A DNA stretch of 64,000 nucleotides, taken from Pseudonocardia sp. DSM 110487. GTDB taxonomy: Bacteria; Actinomycetota; Actinomycetes; Mycobacteriales; Pseudonocardiaceae. Below are positions 1-7,856 of the stretch, piece by piece. Made by a program: the position numbers and the translations under genes. The notes below the pieces were generated by a model. The model made no database searches. It was not told the DNA's origin and saw only the letters and a program-made list of their open reading frames with translations. The stretch is from contig NZ_CP080521.1 of the NCBI RefSeq assembly GCF_019468565.1, positions 8,432,001 through 8,496,000 of the forward strand. Reading direction: 5' to 3'. Positions within the stretch are counted from its first letter, which is position 1, and each line of letters opens with the position of its first letter.

Positions 1-854
1 CCGGTGGCGTCGTGCACGGTCACCAGCAGGCCGAGGTCCGCACCGGCCGGGAGCACGCCTGCGACCGTGAGGCCCAGCGGCAGCCCGCCCGCGACCGCCG
101 CGCCGATCCCGACGAACGCCGCGACACCGAGCAGCACGCGGTGCCGGGCCGGCTCCTCCAGCAGCCGCCTGCGCGCCGCGACGATGCCGAGCAGGAACGG
201 CATGAGGAGCCCCACCGCCACCATCGGCACGAGCGCGGGCCACGCCGCCGCCCGCTCGACGATCGCGGTCAGCGGGTCCGGCGGCAGCAACGTCGGATCC
301 GGCGCTTCCCGCAGCGACACATCGGCGTTGCCCTGAAGTGACAGCAGCACGAAGATCAGCCCGGCGAGTGTCAGCAGCACCCATTCCTTCCAGCGCACGG
401 CGCCGACGAGGAGGAGGGCGAGGAGCCCGTACGCCGCCACGATGTCGCCGACGTAGAGCAGCACGCAGTGCAGGAACCCGATCGCGATCATCCAGAGGCT
501 CCGGCGCCGCACGAGGCGGCTGACCGCCCGCCAGGCCGTGCCGGCGTCCTGCTGGCGACGCGCCAGCTGCACGACCCCGTACCCGAAGAGCACGCTGAAC
601 AGCGGGAACGCCCGCCCGTCCACGAGCGTGGTGATGGCGCCCGCGATCGCGGCGTCGAGCGCCGAGCCGTCCAGCGGGAAGCCGACGAGGTAGCGCTCCC
701 CCCGCACGAAGTAGTGCGAGTTGGCGACGGCGATGAACAACAGCATCACGCCACGGGCGAGGTCGGGCGCGAGCACGCGCTCGGCCAGGCCGGTCGGGCG
801 CAGACGGGTTTCCGGCACCCGTTCAGGAAACCCGGCATGATCGGCCGTGGTCAC
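1..854 (-). CDS. DUF418-family membrane protein, C-terminus cut by window edge
   Basis: The minus strand is open from a GTG at 854 (reading VTTADHAGFPERV) to the left edge, so the C-terminal part lies outside. A second GTG at 818 is also possible. The translation shows the DUF418 signature: an LARGVML motif at the start of the first membrane helix, an FPLFSVLFGYG helix, then several hydrophobic helices separated by Arg-rich loops. DUF418 proteins are multi-spanning inner-membrane proteins related to acyltransferase-type membrane enzymes, and no substrate is established. It is transcribed the same way as the luciferase-like gene just upstream, 34 bp away, so the two may be co-transcribed. The family call rests on motif pattern; the function is unknown. 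Confidence 0.7.
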   Translation of the reverse strand, partial: MTTADHAGFPERVPETRLRPTGLAERVLAPDLARGVMLLFIAVANSHYFVRGERYLVGFPLDGSALDAAIAGAITTLVDGRAFPLFSVLFGYGVVQLARRQQDAGTAWRAVSRLVRRRSLWMIAIGFLHCVLLYVGDIVAAYGLLALLLVGAVRWKEWVLLTLAGLIFVLLSLQGNADVSLREAPDPTLLPPDPLTAIVERAAAWPALVPMVAVGLLMPFLLGIVAARRRLLEEPARHRVLLGVAAFVGIGAAVAGGLPLGLTVAGVLPAGADLGLLVTVHDAT

Positions 855-888
855 CAGCCGGAGGTCGCGGACTGGTCGACCTTGGTAT

Positions 889-1821
889 TCACTCGTCGCT
901 CAGCTCGTCCTCCAACGGTCGCAGCTCGGAGGCGAGCTGGTCGAGGAACCCTGCCCACGCAGGCACCGGCGCGGCCGGGCGGACCACGAACTTCGTGAGG
1001 CCCGCGTCGACGTACCGCCGGACGAGCTCGCGCGCCTCGCCCCATCCGTGCGGCACGAGGCATGCCGGGTCGAGGTCGGGGCGACGCCGGGTGACGCGCT
1101 CGCGCGCCGCGGCCACGTCGGCTTCGGATGCGTCGGGCGGGGCCACCGCGATGTTGGTGCCGTAGTGGTCGTCCTCGATCTCCCGGCCCGCCTCCGCGGC
1201 GGCGCGTTCGATCTGCGCGCGGGCGTCCGCGGCCTCGTCCGGGGTGACGAGGCTGCCCAGCCAGCCGTCGGCGAGCCGCCCGACCCGCCGCAGCCCGGCC
1301 GGGGCTCGGCCGCCCAGCCAGATGTCCGGAGACCGGGGCGGGAGCGGCGCGACGGACACGTCGTCGAGGTGGAAGAACCGGCCGTGATGGGTAACGCGCG
1401 GCTCCGCGAGCAGCCTGCGCACCACCGTGAGGGACTCGTCGAACAGGGCGGCCCGGTCGCCGTTCGGAGCCGGGAAGAGCTGCCGCTCCGCCGCGATCGC
1501 AGGCCGCACCCCGAACGCGGGCAGGATGCGCTTGGGCGCGAGCGCGGCCAGTGACGCGAGCTGTGCGGCGACCAGCGCCGGGTTCCGCCCCGGCAGCACG
1601 ACTACGCCGCTGCCGACCTTGAGGTGGCGGGTGCGGGACACCGCGAAGCCCATCCCGACGAGCGGGTCGATCAGGGGGGCGGATGCCTGGTCGGCGAGCC
1701 ACAGCGAGTCGATCCGCCGCGCCTCCAGCTCGTCGACGAGATCGGCCAGCTCAGGGCCGGGGCCCGGGCCGGCGGCGAGTGGAATCGACCCGATGCCGAT
1801 GCGGACCTTCACGGCCGTCAC
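889..1821 (-). CDS. LLM-class (luciferase-like) flavin-dependent oxidoreductase
   Basis: This 310-aa protein has the bacterial-luciferase TIM-barrel pattern: an N-terminal beta strand (VRIGIGSIP), an IDSLWLADQ motif in place of the usual FDSxWxxDH, a GSGVVVLPGRNP strand-loop, and PDIWLGGRAPAGLRRVGRLADGW near residues 165-187, typical of F420- or FMN-dependent members. Such enzymes reduce or oxidise small substrates with F420 or FMN; the substrate cannot be inferred here. The start is GTG at 1821, with a second in-frame GTG four codons later. It is divergent from the ComB-like gene across a 106-bp spacer that carries a long palindrome. It is only distantly related to the tandem luciferase-like pair near 8-9.5 kb. 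Confidence 0.85.
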   Translation of the reverse strand: MTAVKVRIGIGSIPLAAGPGPGPELADLVDELEARRIDSLWLADQASAPLIDPLVGMGFAVSRTRHLKVGSGVVVLPGRNPALVAAQLASLAALAPKRILPAFGVRPAIAAERQLFPAPNGDRAALFDESLTVVRRLLAEPRVTHHGRFFHLDDVSVAPLPPRSPDIWLGGRAPAGLRRVGRLADGWLGSLVTPDEAADARAQIERAAAEAGREIEDDHYGTNIAVAPPDASEADVAAARERVTRRRPDLDPACLVPHGWGEARELVRRYVDAGLTKFVVRPAAPVPAWAGFLDQLASELRPLEDELSDE

Positions 1822-1871
1822 GCTACTGGCGTCGGGCGGCTACCGTCAGTACCCGCTACCGGGCATTGATG

Positions 1872-1915
1872 TCGTGAGTGGATATGCGCGCTATAGCTCG
1901 CGTATCCACTCACGT
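1872..1915. repeat. 20-bp-arm inverted repeat in a divergent intergenic region
   Basis: The arms 1872-1891 and 1896-1915 are inverted copies with three mismatches; the outer 12 bases (CGTGAGTGGATA) are perfect and the loop is 4 nt (tata). It sits between a divergent gene pair, 13 bp before the ComB-like GTG, so it could be a regulator operator or a dispersed REP-like hairpin. No second copy was found in the window. Confidence 0.75.
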
Positions 1916-1927
1916 AGTTTTCTGGGC

Positions 1928-2656
1928 GTGCCTGTCGACATTCCCCGCCCGGAACACCGGCAGCTCGACTACGGGGTCCGGCTGGAATGGGGCCGGGAGG
2001 GCGCCGCGCTGCTTGCTGCCGAGTGCGCCGTCGTGGTCGTGATCGACGTCCTGTCGTTCTCCACCGCCGTCGACGTGGCCGTCGGCCGCGGGGCCGCGGT
2101 CCTCCCGCTGCGTTCCGCGGAACGCGACAAGGCCGTTCCGCCGGACGTCGTCCGCGCCGGTCCACGGCGCGGACCGGGCCCGTCGCTCTCCCCCGCATCG
2201 CTCACCGGGCTGCCCGCCGGCACCCGCCTCGCGCTGCCCTCCCCCAACGGCGCCACCCTCTGCGCCGCGGTCGCCGCCACCGGGGCCGTGCTGCTCGCGG
2301 GCTGCCTGCGCAACGCGTCCGCCGTGGCGGCCGCCGCGCAGGCCGCCGGGGGGCCGGTCGGGATCGTCCCGGCAGGCGAGCGTTGGCCCGACGACACCAT
2401 GCGCGTCGCCGTCGAGGACGCGCTCGGCGCAGGCGCCATCGCGGCCGCGCTGCCGGGCCGCTCCCCGGAGGCCGAGCTGGCCGCCGCCCAGTTCGCCGCC
2501 GCCCGCGATCGAGGGCTGGGCGAGGTGCTCGCGGCCACGTCGTCCGGGCGCGAGCTGCGTGCCGACGGCTTCGCGGCCGACGTGGAGCTCGCCGCCGCCC
2601 TCGACACGAGCACGGCCGTGCCGCGCCTGCGCGACGGCTTCCTGCAGGCGGCGTGA
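1928..2656 (+). CDS. 2-phosphosulfolactate phosphatase family protein (ComB-like)
   Basis: This 242-aa protein resembles ComB, the Mg2+-dependent phosphatase of coenzyme M synthesis. It has the VIDVLSFSTAVDVAV segment at its N-terminus, the LALPSPNGATLC loop and the WPDDTMRVAVEDALGAGAI motif. The GTG at 1928 was chosen because it gives the standard family N-terminus; the longer open frame upstream is non-coding. Actinobacteria lack the coenzyme M pathway and no comA or comC is nearby, so the true substrate is unknown. The stop overlaps the GTG of the next gene (GTGA), which implies translational coupling to the metallo-hydrolase. Confidence 0.82.
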   Translation: MPVDIPRPEHRQLDYGVRLEWGREGAALLAAECAVVVVIDVLSFSTAVDVAVGRGAAVLPLRSAERDKAVPPDVVRAGPRRGPGPSLSPASLTGLPAGTRLALPSPNGATLCAAVAATGAVLLAGCLRNASAVAAAAQAAGGPVGIVPAGERWPDDTMRVAVEDALGAGAIAAALPGRSPEAELAAAQFAAARDRGLGEVLAATSSGRELRADGFAADVELAAALDTSTAVPRLRDGFLQAA

Positions 2657-3432
2657 CGGACGGGCGGTGGGTCGAGGTCGGCGACGGCGTTCTCGCCCGC
2701 CGGTACGGGGAGCTCGACCTCACGGTCGGCCTGGTGCTCGGCGCGGAGCGCGCGCTCGTCGTCGACACCCGCGGCGACGCCCGCCAGGGCGCGGAACTCG
2801 CCGCCGCGGTACGGACCGTGACGAGGCTCCCGCTGGCCGTCGCGATCACCCACGCGCACTTCGACCACTGCTTCGGCACCGCCGCCTTCGCCCCGGCACC
2901 GGTGTACGCACTGCCCCGCTGCCGCGCGGTGCTCGCCGCGACCGCCGCGGCCCAGCGGGATCGGTGGTCCGCCTACTACCGCGACCGCGACACCGACACC
3001 GCGGACGCGCTCGCCGCCACCGAACCCCCGCTTCCCGACGCCGACGCTCCCGCCACGCTCGACCTCGGCGGCCGCTCGGCCGACCTGCTGCACCTCGGCC
3101 GCGGCCACACCGACCACGACCTGGTCGTCGCGGTGTCCGACGCCGGCGTCGTGTTCGCGGGCGACCTCGTCGAGCAGGGCGCCCCACCGGACCTGGAGGA
3201 CGCGGTCGTGCCGGAGTGGCCGGCCACCCTGGACGCGCTCCTCGCGCTGGAGCCCCGCACGGTCGTGCCCGGCCACGGCGACCCGGTCAACCCCGCCTTC
3301 GTGGCCGGGCAGCGGGCGGAGCTTGCCGAGGTGGCGGCGCTGCACGCCGCGGTGGCGGAGGGTCGGCTGTCGGCCGCAGAGGCCGCCCACCGCTCTCCCT
3401 ACCCTGGCGTGCCATGGCCGTCGTGCCCATGA
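2653..3432 (+). CDS. Metallo-beta-lactamase-fold hydrolase
   Basis: This 259-aa protein carries the metal-binding motif HAHFDH (HxHxDH) at about residues 71-76, a GHTDHD motif for the next ligand, an FAGDLV Asp and a VPGHGDP His, in the order expected for MBL-fold hydrolases. The substrate is unknown; glyoxalase II-like or lactamase-like hydrolysis is possible. It begins with a GTG that overlaps the stop of the ComB-like gene by GTGA, so the two are probably made together. Its stop codon lies inside the terminal CATGATC of the 67-bp repeat that separates it from the convergent DUF559 gene. Confidence 0.88.
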   Translation: MTDGRWVEVGDGVLARRYGELDLTVGLVLGAERALVVDTRGDARQGAELAAAVRTVTRLPLAVAITHAHFDHCFGTAAFAPAPVYALPRCRAVLAATAAAQRDRWSAYYRDRDTDTADALAATEPPLPDADAPATLDLGGRSADLLHLGRGHTDHDLVVAVSDAGVVFAGDLVEQGAPPDLEDAVVPEWPATLDALLALEPRTVVPGHGDPVNPAFVAGQRAELAEVAALHAAVAEGRLSAAEAAHRSPYPGVPWPSCP

Positions 3433-3494
3433 TCAGAGATTGGGCGCGTTCCCGGGTGGATTTCGCCCGCGAATACGCCGGTTCTTCGATCATG
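3428..3494 (-). repeat. 67-bp palindromic repeat, copy A
   Basis: The minus-strand sequence of this interval matches copy B (4436-4502) at 59 of 67 positions by eye and is also related to copy C (24390-24456). It begins CATGATC and ends GATCATG, with an inner GC-rich stem. The stop codons of both convergent neighbours (TGA at 3430-3432 on plus, TGA read from 3492-3490 on minus) lie in its terminal heptamers. A bidirectional terminator role is likely. Confidence 0.88.
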
Positions 3495-4377
3495 CGCTGG
3501 AATTGGCGGCCAGCAGCGATGCTCGGATCTCCGCTACGACGTACTCCGGCCGGCTGACGAGGTCGTGCCAGGTGAAGCGCAAGAGTCTCCAGCCTGCGCG
3601 GACGAGGGCGTTGCCCTTGCTGCGGTCGGCGCGGAACCGATCCACGTCCGAGTGGTAAGCCCACCCGTCGACCTCGATGGCCAGCCTGGCATCGGGAAAA
3701 GCGAAATCGATGGTCCACCGCTCGAACGGCACGGCGCGCTCCCAGCCGGCGAGACCGGCTCCGCGGAGGATCGCGATCATCCGCCGTTCGGCCGCCGACT
3801 CGGCACGGTCGGCCGCCGCGGCAACAAGTGCACCGATGCGGGTGGCGCCGTGAGCACCGACGTTCCGGCAGTACGCCTGGTACAGGTCGTCGAAGGTGAC
3901 GTGCTTCTGCGGAGCGCGGTCGAGGAACGCCGAACCGTCGGGCAGTGCGATCGCGGTCTCCAGCGCGGCGAGCGGCGCCGCCGCGCACCAGATGCCGTCG
4001 ATGCGTTCCCGGTCCAGGTGGGAGAGGTCGCGACGACGGATCCGCACGCCCGGATAGCCACGCAGTCCCAGGCGGCGCGGCACGGTCACCGGGATTTCGG
4101 TCGGTGCAGTGGCCAGCATCCCGTGCCACCACGCCGCAGCCGGCCCGCCGACGGTCGCGTGGTCCCGTCCCCAGAGACCGGCCGCGCGGATCCGCGCCCG
4201 GACGGTGAGCCGGTGCCCAGCGGCGAGATACACACGTGGAGCAGCGCGACGCCAACCTTGGTCGCGGGCCCGCCGCCGCAGCACGCTCTCGTCGAGGCCG
4301 TGCTGGACGGCCTGGATGGTGGTGATCAGCCCGTCCTGGCGGGCGATCAAGGCGAGGAGGTCGGGCTGCGCGGCCAT
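3490..4377 (-). CDS. AbiEi-like winged-helix / DUF559 (Vsr-like nuclease fold) protein
   Basis: This 295-aa protein has two parts. Residues 1-60 resemble the AbiEi antitoxin winged helix (LLALIARQDGLITTIQA, then VLRRRARDQGWRRAAPRVY). The last 90 residues form a DUF559 domain of the PD-(D/E)xK/Vsr-endonuclease fold: ERRMIAILRGAGL, TIDFAFPDARLAIEVDGWAY, then RFTWHDLV. The D-(x)n-ExD pattern expected for metal binding is visible in DFAFPDARLAIEVD. Such fusions are common in actinobacteria and uncharacterised. No AbiEii-type toxin gene is adjacent. The gene is bracketed by inverted copies of a 67-bp repeat, one of which supplies its stop codon. It starts at ATG 4377, 58 bp from copy B. Confidence 0.82.
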   Translation of the reverse strand: MAAQPDLLALIARQDGLITTIQAVQHGLDESVLRRRARDQGWRRAAPRVYLAAGHRLTVRARIRAAGLWGRDHATVGGPAAAWWHGMLATAPTEIPVTVPRRLGLRGYPGVRIRRRDLSHLDRERIDGIWCAAAPLAALETAIALPDGSAFLDRAPQKHVTFDDLYQAYCRNVGAHGATRIGALVAAAADRAESAAERRMIAILRGAGLAGWERAVPFERWTIDFAFPDARLAIEVDGWAYHSDVDRFRADRSKGNALVRAGWRLLRFTWHDLVSRPEYVVAEIRASLLAANSSA

Positions 4378-4435
4378 GACGGGCAGGATGGCGCGAGCCG
4401 GGCACTCTCCGAGGCCGTTTCGCCAAAACCGCCGC

Positions 4436-4502
4436 CATGATCGAAGTACCGGCGCGTTCGCGGGCGAGATCCGCCCGGGAACGCGCCGAACCTGTGATCA
4501 TG
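4436..4502 (+). repeat. 67-bp palindromic repeat, copy B
   Basis: This is the best-formed copy. The outer CATGATC/GATCATG arms (positions 1-7 and 61-67), a 10-bp stem CGGCGCGTTC/GAACGCGCCG (15-24 and 44-53) and a 6-bp inner stem CGGGCG/CGCCCG (26-31 and 37-42) are all perfect. The strand would fold into one long hairpin. It lies between the starts of two divergent genes, in inverted orientation to copy A. Confidence 0.9.
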
Positions 4503-4547
4503 CCGGGTACGGCACGTCGGCCGGGCCCCATCACTAGGGTCGCCCGC

Positions 4548-5192
4548 GTGACGTTCTCAGCACAGCTGCGGGAGCTGACCGCCCCCACGTGGGACGCCGC
4601 GGTCGGGCACCGGTTCGTCGACGAGATCTGGCGCGGCGGGCTCGACTCCGACGTGCTCACGACATACCTCGTGCAGGACCACCAATTCGTCGACGTCTTC
4701 CTGGCCCTGATGGGCGCGGCCGTCGCGTCCGCCGACCGCGCCGACGCCCGGGTGGTGCACGCCCGCCAGCTCGGGATCGTCGCCGGCCCCGAGAACGACT
4801 TCTTCGCCCGCGCGCTGGACACCCTCGACGTCCCGCTGGCCGACCGCACCGCCCCCGACCTGCTCGAGCCGACCCAGGGCTTCGTCGAGCTGATGGACGA
4901 CGCGCGCCGCAGCGCCGACTACCCGTCGTGCCTCGCGGTGCTACTGGTCGCCGAGTGGCTGTACCTGGAGTGGGCCACGCGCCCCGAGGAAACGCCGCCG
5001 GAGGAGCCGATACAGGCGGAGTGGATCGCCCTGCACAGCGGGCGGGCGTTCGCCGCGTGGGTGGAGTTCCTGCGGGCGGAGTTCGACCGCGTGTGCGCCG
5101 CGCTCGGGCCCGACCACAGCGACCGGGTTCGGGAGCTGTTCGTCCGCGCCGTCGACCTCGAGCTGGCGTTCTTCGACGCGGCCTACACCTAA
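4548..5192 (+). CDS. TenA-family protein (thiaminase II-like)
   Basis: This 214-aa helical protein has the usual TenA length. It starts FSAQLRELTAPTWDAAVGHRF and continues with YLVQDHQFVDVFLALMGAAV. A central SCLAVLLVAEWLYLEWA helix occupies the region of the TenA catalytic Cys, and the C-terminal ELAFFDAAY matches the conserved Glu segment. TenA enzymes hydrolyse aminopyrimidines in thiamin salvage, or act in heme-oxygenase-like chemistry in divergent members. No thi genes are adjacent, so the substrate is uncertain. The GTG at 4548 was chosen as the first start after repeat B that gives the family N-terminus; the longer upstream frame would run through the repeat. Confidence 0.85.
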   Translation: MTFSAQLRELTAPTWDAAVGHRFVDEIWRGGLDSDVLTTYLVQDHQFVDVFLALMGAAVASADRADARVVHARQLGIVAGPENDFFARALDTLDVPLADRTAPDLLEPTQGFVELMDDARRSADYPSCLAVLLVAEWLYLEWATRPEETPPEEPIQAEWIALHSGRAFAAWVEFLRAEFDRVCAALGPDHSDRVRELFVRAVDLELAFFDAAYT

Positions 5193-5236
5193 GTGGTGTA
5201 GCACTCTCGTCACATCGATGTGGCAGCGTCACCGCC

Positions 5237-7828
5237 ATGAGTGACGTGCCGCTGATCGGCGCCGAGGAGGAGTTCCACGTCGTCGACCTGGAGACGCGAC
5301 GCGCCGCGCCGGAGGTCGACGCCCTGCTCGCCCAGCTCGACGGCACGGAGTTCGCACCCGAGCTGCAGCGGTCGCTGGTGGAGACGAACACGCCGGTGTG
5401 CGGCACGCTCGACGAGCTGCGCGGGCACATCAGACGGCTGCGGGGCCGCCTCGAGGCCGTCGCCGAACCGCTCGGGCTGGGCGTCGTCGCGGCCGGCACC
5501 GTGCCGCTCGCCGAGATGGGCGGCGACGCCATCTCGGCGGGGGCCCGCTTCGAGAAGATGCAGCACGAGTACCAGATGCTGGTGCGCGAGCAGCACATCT
5601 GCGGCGCGCAGGTGCACGTGGACGTGCCCGACCGCGACCTCGCGGTGCAGGTCGTGCGCCGGGTCGCGCCGTACCTGCCGATCCTGTTGGCGATCTCGGC
5701 GAGCTCGCCGTACTGGAACGGCCGCGACTCGGGCTACGCGAGCTTCCGGTCGATGGTGTGGTCGCGCTGGCCCACCGCAGGCCCGCCCGCCCACGTCGAG
5801 ACGGCGGCCGACTACGACGCACTGGTCGCCGACCTCATCGCGTCGGGCACGATCAGCGACCCCGGGATGGTCTACTTCGACATCCGGCCCAGCGCCCACC
5901 TGCCCACCGTCGAGCTCCGGGTGTGCGACGCCTGCCCGGACGTCGAGGACGTCGTCCTGATCGCGGGGCTCTTCCGCGCGTTGGTCGGCAAGGCCAGGGC
6001 GGACACGACGGATGGCCTGCCGCTGCCCGACGTGCGGCACGAGCTGCTGCGTGCCGCGTCATGGCGGGCGGCGCGCTCCGGGCTGGAGGGCGACCTGGTC
6101 GACCTCGTCGGGCCCGCCCTCGTCGCGCCGCCGCTGCTGATCGGCCAGCTCGTCGACCAGCTCCGCCCCCAGCTGGAGGAGCTCGGCGACTGGGAGCAGG
6201 TGCTCGAGCTCTCGGAGGCCACGCTCTCCCGCGGGAGCGCGGCGGCCCGCCAGCGGCGCGTGTTCGGCCGCCGTGGCGAGCTCACCGACGTCGTGGACGT
6301 GCTGATCGCCCACACCCAGGGCCGCACGCTGCGCACCGAGCCGCCCGCCACCGTGCCGAGCACACCCGGGCTGCTCGTCGGCTACCACACGGCTGACGAC
6401 GAGCGGGCTGTGTCGATCGATCCGGCGTACGACGAGGCGGTGAGCGCAGGCGGCACCGTGCTGCCGCACTACGGGTGGATGTTCCGCACGCTCGACCGGC
6501 TGGGCCCGCGCGGCATGCGGGCGGCTGAGTCGGCGCTGCGCACCGAGCAGCAGGCCCGCGGCGTCACGTTCCGGGTGGGCAACGGCGACACCGACCGGCT
6601 CTTCCCGCTCGACCTCGTCCCCCGCATCATCACGGCCGAGGACTGGGAGGTCCTCACGGCCGGGCTGGCGCAGCGCGTGCGGGCCCTCGAGGCGTTCGTG
6701 CGCGACGTGTACGGCGAGCGCACGATCGTCGCCGACGGCGCCATGCCGGCGCAGGTGGTGGACGCCGCACCGGGCTGGAGCCGGCTGGGCAAGCTCGTGC
6801 CCGCCGACGCCGTGCGCATCGCGGTGGCCGGCATCGACCTCGTCCGCGACCGCGCCGACCACTGGTTCGTGCTCGAGGACAACCTGCGCGTGCCGTCCGG
6901 CATCGGCTACGCGCTGATCAGCAGGCGGCTGATCCGCAGCGCGATGCCCGACCTGGAGCCGCCCGCGGGCGTCGTCGGGCTCGAGGCGGTGCCCGGCATG
7001 CTGCGCTCTGCCCTGCTCTCGGCCACCGAGCCCGACGCCCCTGGGCACGACGAGGTCGCGCTGCTGTCCGCGGGCCCGTCCGACTCCGCGTACTTCGAGC
7101 ACCGCCTCCTCGCCGACCGGATGGGCGTGCCGCTGGTGACCCCGCGTGACCTGCAGGTCACGGAGGACGGCGTGTACCTCGTCAGCACCGGGGCCCGCCG
7201 CAGGCTGTCGGCGCTCTACCGCCGCCTCGACGAGAAAGAGCTGATGGCCGCGACCGGCGCCGACATGCGCCCGATCGGCAGGGCGCTGTCGAACGCGGTG
7301 TCCCGCGGCACCGTCGCCGTGCTCAACGCGCTGGGCAACGGGGTGGCCGACGACAAGCTCGTCTACGCCTACGTACCGCAGATGATCCGGTACTACCTGG
7401 GCGAGGACGCGCTGCTCGACAACGTGCCGACCTACCCGTGTGTCGACCCGGAGCGGCGAGAGGAGGTGCTCGACCGCCTCCACGAGCTGGTGCTCAAGCC
7501 CGTGGATGGCTACGGCGGGCAGGGCATCGTGATCGGCCCGCACGCCGACCGGGCCGAGCTCGCCGAGCTGGCGGAGACGGTGCGCACCGATCCGGCGGGC
7601 TGGGTGGCGCAGGATCTCGTGCACCTGTCCACCCATCCCACCTTCGCCGGTGACCACCTCGAACCGCGGGCCGTGGACCTGCGCGCCTTCGTGCTCCAGT
7701 CGCGGGTGGGCGACCGCACCGCCGTGGACGTCGCCCCGGCCGCTCTGAGCCGGGTGGCGCCGGCCGGGAGCATGATCGTCAATTCCTCACGCGGAGGTGG
7801 GGCGAAGGACACGTGGGTGCTGCGGTGA
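5237..7828 (+). CDS. Carboxylate-amine ligase (GCS2/YbdK-like) fused to circularly permuted ATP-grasp
   Basis: This 863-aa fusion has two domains. Residues 1 to about 365 are a glutamate-cysteine-ligase-type (GCS2/YbdK) domain: GAEEEFHVVD at the start, VETNTPVC, an AQVHVDVPD strand, RDSGYASFRSMVWSRWP and a TVELRVCDACPDVED strand. From about residue 380 a circularly permuted type 2 ATP-grasp domain (DUF404/DUF407) follows, with YDEAVSAGG, HWFVLEDNLRVPSGIGYAL, a KPVDGYGGQGIVIGPHA nucleotide loop and a C-terminal SSRGGGAKDTWVLR. Both halves are expected to form amide or peptide bonds at ATP cost. The architecture is known in actinobacteria but has no assigned product. It starts at ATG 5237. Confidence 0.85.
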   Translation: MSDVPLIGAEEEFHVVDLETRRAAPEVDALLAQLDGTEFAPELQRSLVETNTPVCGTLDELRGHIRRLRGRLEAVAEPLGLGVVAAGTVPLAEMGGDAISAGARFEKMQHEYQMLVREQHICGAQVHVDVPDRDLAVQVVRRVAPYLPILLAISASSPYWNGRDSGYASFRSMVWSRWPTAGPPAHVETAADYDALVADLIASGTISDPGMVYFDIRPSAHLPTVELRVCDACPDVEDVVLIAGLFRALVGKARADTTDGLPLPDVRHELLRAASWRAARSGLEGDLVDLVGPALVAPPLLIGQLVDQLRPQLEELGDWEQVLELSEATLSRGSAAARQRRVFGRRGELTDVVDVLIAHTQGRTLRTEPPATVPSTPGLLVGYHTADDERAVSIDPAYDEAVSAGGTVLPHYGWMFRTLDRLGPRGMRAAESALRTEQQARGVTFRVGNGDTDRLFPLDLVPRIITAEDWEVLTAGLAQRVRALEAFVRDVYGERTIVADGAMPAQVVDAAPGWSRLGKLVPADAVRIAVAGIDLVRDRADHWFVLEDNLRVPSGIGYALISRRLIRSAMPDLEPPAGVVGLEAVPGMLRSALLSATEPDAPGHDEVALLSAGPSDSAYFEHRLLADRMGVPLVTPRDLQVTEDGVYLVSTGARRRLSALYRRLDEKELMAATGADMRPIGRALSNAVSRGTVAVLNALGNGVADDKLVYAYVPQMIRYYLGEDALLDNVPTYPCVDPERREEVLDRLHELVLKPVDGYGGQGIVIGPHADRAELAELAETVRTDPAGWVAQDLVHLSTHPTFAGDHLEPRAVDLRAFVLQSRVGDRTAVDVAPAALSRVAPAGSMIVNSSRGGGAKDTWVLR

Positions 7829-7856
7829 CTGCGGGTGCTCTAGCGGGCCGGCCCCC

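Noticed and set aside
1928..3432. A coenzyme M biosynthesis operon
   Set aside because: Only a ComB-like phosphatase is present; no ComA, ComC, ComD or ComE homologue lies in the window.
3490..4377. A complete type IV toxin-antitoxin system
   Set aside because: Only the AbiEi-like winged helix is present, fused to DUF559; there is no AbiEii nucleotidyltransferase gene next to it.
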